A DNA stretch of 5,954 nucleotides, taken from contig UQZC01000101.1 of assembly GCA_900545505.1 (NCBI GenBank), forward strand, positions 1 to 5,954, in the 5' to 3' direction. Positions within the stretch are counted from its first letter, which is position 1. Each line of letters starts with the position of its first letter. This DNA comes from an uncultured Collinsella sp. GTDB taxonomy: Bacteria > Actinomycetota > Coriobacteriia > Coriobacteriales > Coriobacteriaceae. The notes beneath the pieces were generated by a model that was given only the letters and a program-made list of their open reading frames with translations, was not told the DNA's origin and searched no databases. The translations under genes were made by a program, and so were the position numbers. Below, piece by piece: positions 5,581 to 5,954 of the stretch.

Positions 5581-5671
5581 GAAGGATGCCGAGTGGCTGA
5601 GAGGACAACCAAGCCCGAATGCGACTCCCTGGACAGTCGATTTGGGACGGGGCTTTTTTGACTACCGTCCC
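5581..5671 (+). other. Structured GC-rich intergenic block with tRNA-Ser-like D-arm and terminator-like fold
   Basis: The block opens with GCCGAGTGGCTGA (5588-5600), the wording of a tRNA-Ser/Leu D-arm, but no anticodon arm or T-arm (GGTTCGAATCC) follows, so it is not a working tRNA. Then come a hairpin CGACT/AGTCG (5622-5626 and 5635-5639) and an enclosing stem, AAGCCC (5611-5616) with GGGCTT (5650-5655), ending in TTTTTT. An alternative stem pairs GGGACGG (5644-5650) with CCGTCCC (5665-5671). It could be a small RNA with its terminator, a tRNA remnant, or a repeated intergenic element. The sequence alone does not decide. Confidence 0.35.
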
Positions 5672-5681
5672 CCTGTAGAAA

Positions 5682-5714
5682 AATCCCTAACGCAGTTGCG
5701 GTGAAATAGGGATT
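5682..5714 (-). terminator. Leftward terminator candidate, alternative stem
   Basis: AATCCCTA (5682-5689) and TAGGGATT (5707-5714) form an 8-bp stem. Read leftwards, the minus-strand copy is followed by a run of T (complement of the A-run at 5679-5683). It lies downstream of the stop codon at 5785 of the right-edge gene and could end that transcript. It shares bases 5694-5712 with the larger hairpin, so the two folds exclude each other. Confidence 0.4.
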
Positions 5715-5760
5715 GTTTTTGCTGGTCAAACCGCAAAACAGTCCCTATTTCACCGCAACT
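5694..5760. repeat. 67-nt hairpin with 19-bp perfect arms (REP/MITE-like or terminator)
   Basis: The left arm (5694-5712) starts AGTTGCGGTGAAATAGGG. The right arm (5742-5760) is its exact complement over 19 bp. Pairing continues inward (TGTTTTTGC against GCAAAACA, with one bulge) to a loop with GGT/ACC complementarity. Rightwards it ends in TTTTT (5760-5764), so it can act as a terminator. An arm this long and perfect is unusual for a simple terminator and recalls repetitive palindromic elements. Its copy number cannot be seen from this window. Confidence 0.7.
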
Positions 5761-5782
5761 TTTTGGTGGCCTTTTTGGTGGC
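5759..5782. repeat. 12-bp perfect tandem duplication
   Basis: CTTTTTGGTGGC occurs twice in direct succession (5759-5770 and 5771-5782), between the long hairpin and the stop codon at 5785 of the right-edge gene. The first copy overlaps the last two bases of the hairpin arm. It may be a replication-slippage product. Confidence 0.85.
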
Positions 5783-5784
5783 AC

Positions 5785-5954
5785 TCAGCGCCAGGGGTCG
5801 GCTTCGAACATTGGCTCGCGCTCGGGGCGGCGATCGCTGTAGGGATCGTAGCCGTCATCGTCCTCGTTCTCGGCACGGATGTAAGGGTCGCGCGGCTTGG
5901 GTGCCGGCTTGGGCGCAGGCTTGGGTGCGGCGGGTGCGGCATCGGTCGCCGGCG
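5785..5954 (-). CDS. C-terminal tail of an unidentified protein, KPAP repeats and acidic end (partial, runs off right edge)
   Basis: The minus strand is open from the window edge to a TGA at 5785-5787, giving the last 55 residues. They read as an Ala/Pro/Lys linker with KPAP repeats (KPAPKPAPKP, residues 11-20 of the visible part), then DPYIRAENEDDDGYD, and end in MFEADPWR. Codon use, with mostly G or C in third position, and the sensible low-complexity-to-acidic pattern support coding over other frames. Proline-lysine linkers with an acidic tail occur at the ends of many unrelated proteins, including DNA-binding, Tat-translocase and envelope proteins. The family cannot be named without the missing N-terminal part. 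The long hairpin and the stem at 5682-5714 lie just downstream and probably end its transcript. Confidence 0.72.
   Translation of the reverse strand, partial: PATDAAPAAPKPAPKPAPKPRDPYIRAENEDDDGYDPYSDRRPEREPMFEADPWR

Noticed and set aside
5588..5612. TPP riboswitch, suggested by the words GATGCC and GGCTGAGAGG.
   Set aside because: The second conserved half, with its CCTGAT core, is absent, and no rightward gene follows.
5517..5729. A 70-codon minus-strand frame through the intergenic repeats.
   Set aside because: It is made of hairpin and repeat sequence, has no recognisable domain, and spans several terminator-like structures.
5745..5942. A 65-codon minus-strand frame starting with an ATG at 5942.
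   Set aside because: It is out of frame with the coherent C-terminal tail ending at 5785, and it continues through the tandem repeat into the hairpin. Its His/Pro/Thr-rich product looks like a shadow.

Overview
The window looks like part of a chromosome of a GC-rich gut actinobacterium of the class Coriobacteriia, with Collinsella or a close relative as the best guess. This rests on the GC-rich coding style, on the DUF5692-type membrane protein, and on the style of the acidic single-pass membrane protein. It is recognition from memory, not a database search.

Left part (1-2418). A minus-strand gene runs off the left edge. Its visible N-terminal 128 residues are probably the start of a large Fe-S/FAD oxidoreductase. 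It diverges from a TetR-family regulator at 574-1236. The gap between them (386-573) holds two 15-bp palindromes of the form TTGACR-N3-YGTCAA, set inside two longer inverted repeats. The regulator is followed 63 bp later by a nine-helix DUF5692 membrane protein (1300-2307), which ends at a strong intrinsic terminator (2379-2418). The natural reading is a self-contained regulatory cassette: the TetR protein binds the shared control region and controls itself, the membrane protein and the divergent oxidoreductase. The ligand and the role of the membrane protein are unknown.

Middle (2541-4037). A 498-residue single-pass membrane protein has a very acidic cytoplasmic N-terminus carrying two copies of an ETI-containing motif, one transmembrane helix, and an extracytoplasmic part made of a beta-rich segment, an alanine-rich helical segment and a C-terminal beta-rich domain. 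Its function is not known.

Right part (4111-5463, minus strand). A lone AAA-type ATPase of the DUF4143 family faces the membrane-protein gene tail to tail. It is less GC-rich than its neighbours, which hints at horizontal acquisition. Its promoter region is a near-perfect 23-bp-arm inverted repeat with a consensus TATAAT in the loop, a good candidate for an autoregulatory operator.

Far right (5464-5784) is a gene-free stretch dense in structure: the dyad above, an AT-rich terminator-like hairpin, a compact GC-rich block with a tRNA-Ser-like D-arm sequence and nested hairpins, a 67-nt hairpin with 19-bp perfect arms that competes with an alternative stem, and a 12-bp tandem duplication. It resembles repeated intergenic elements and terminators stacked together. 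After it, the last 55 codons of a further minus-strand gene, a KPAP-repeat acidic tail, run off the right edge (5785-5954).

No rRNA, complete tRNA, CRISPR array, transposase or phage gene was seen.
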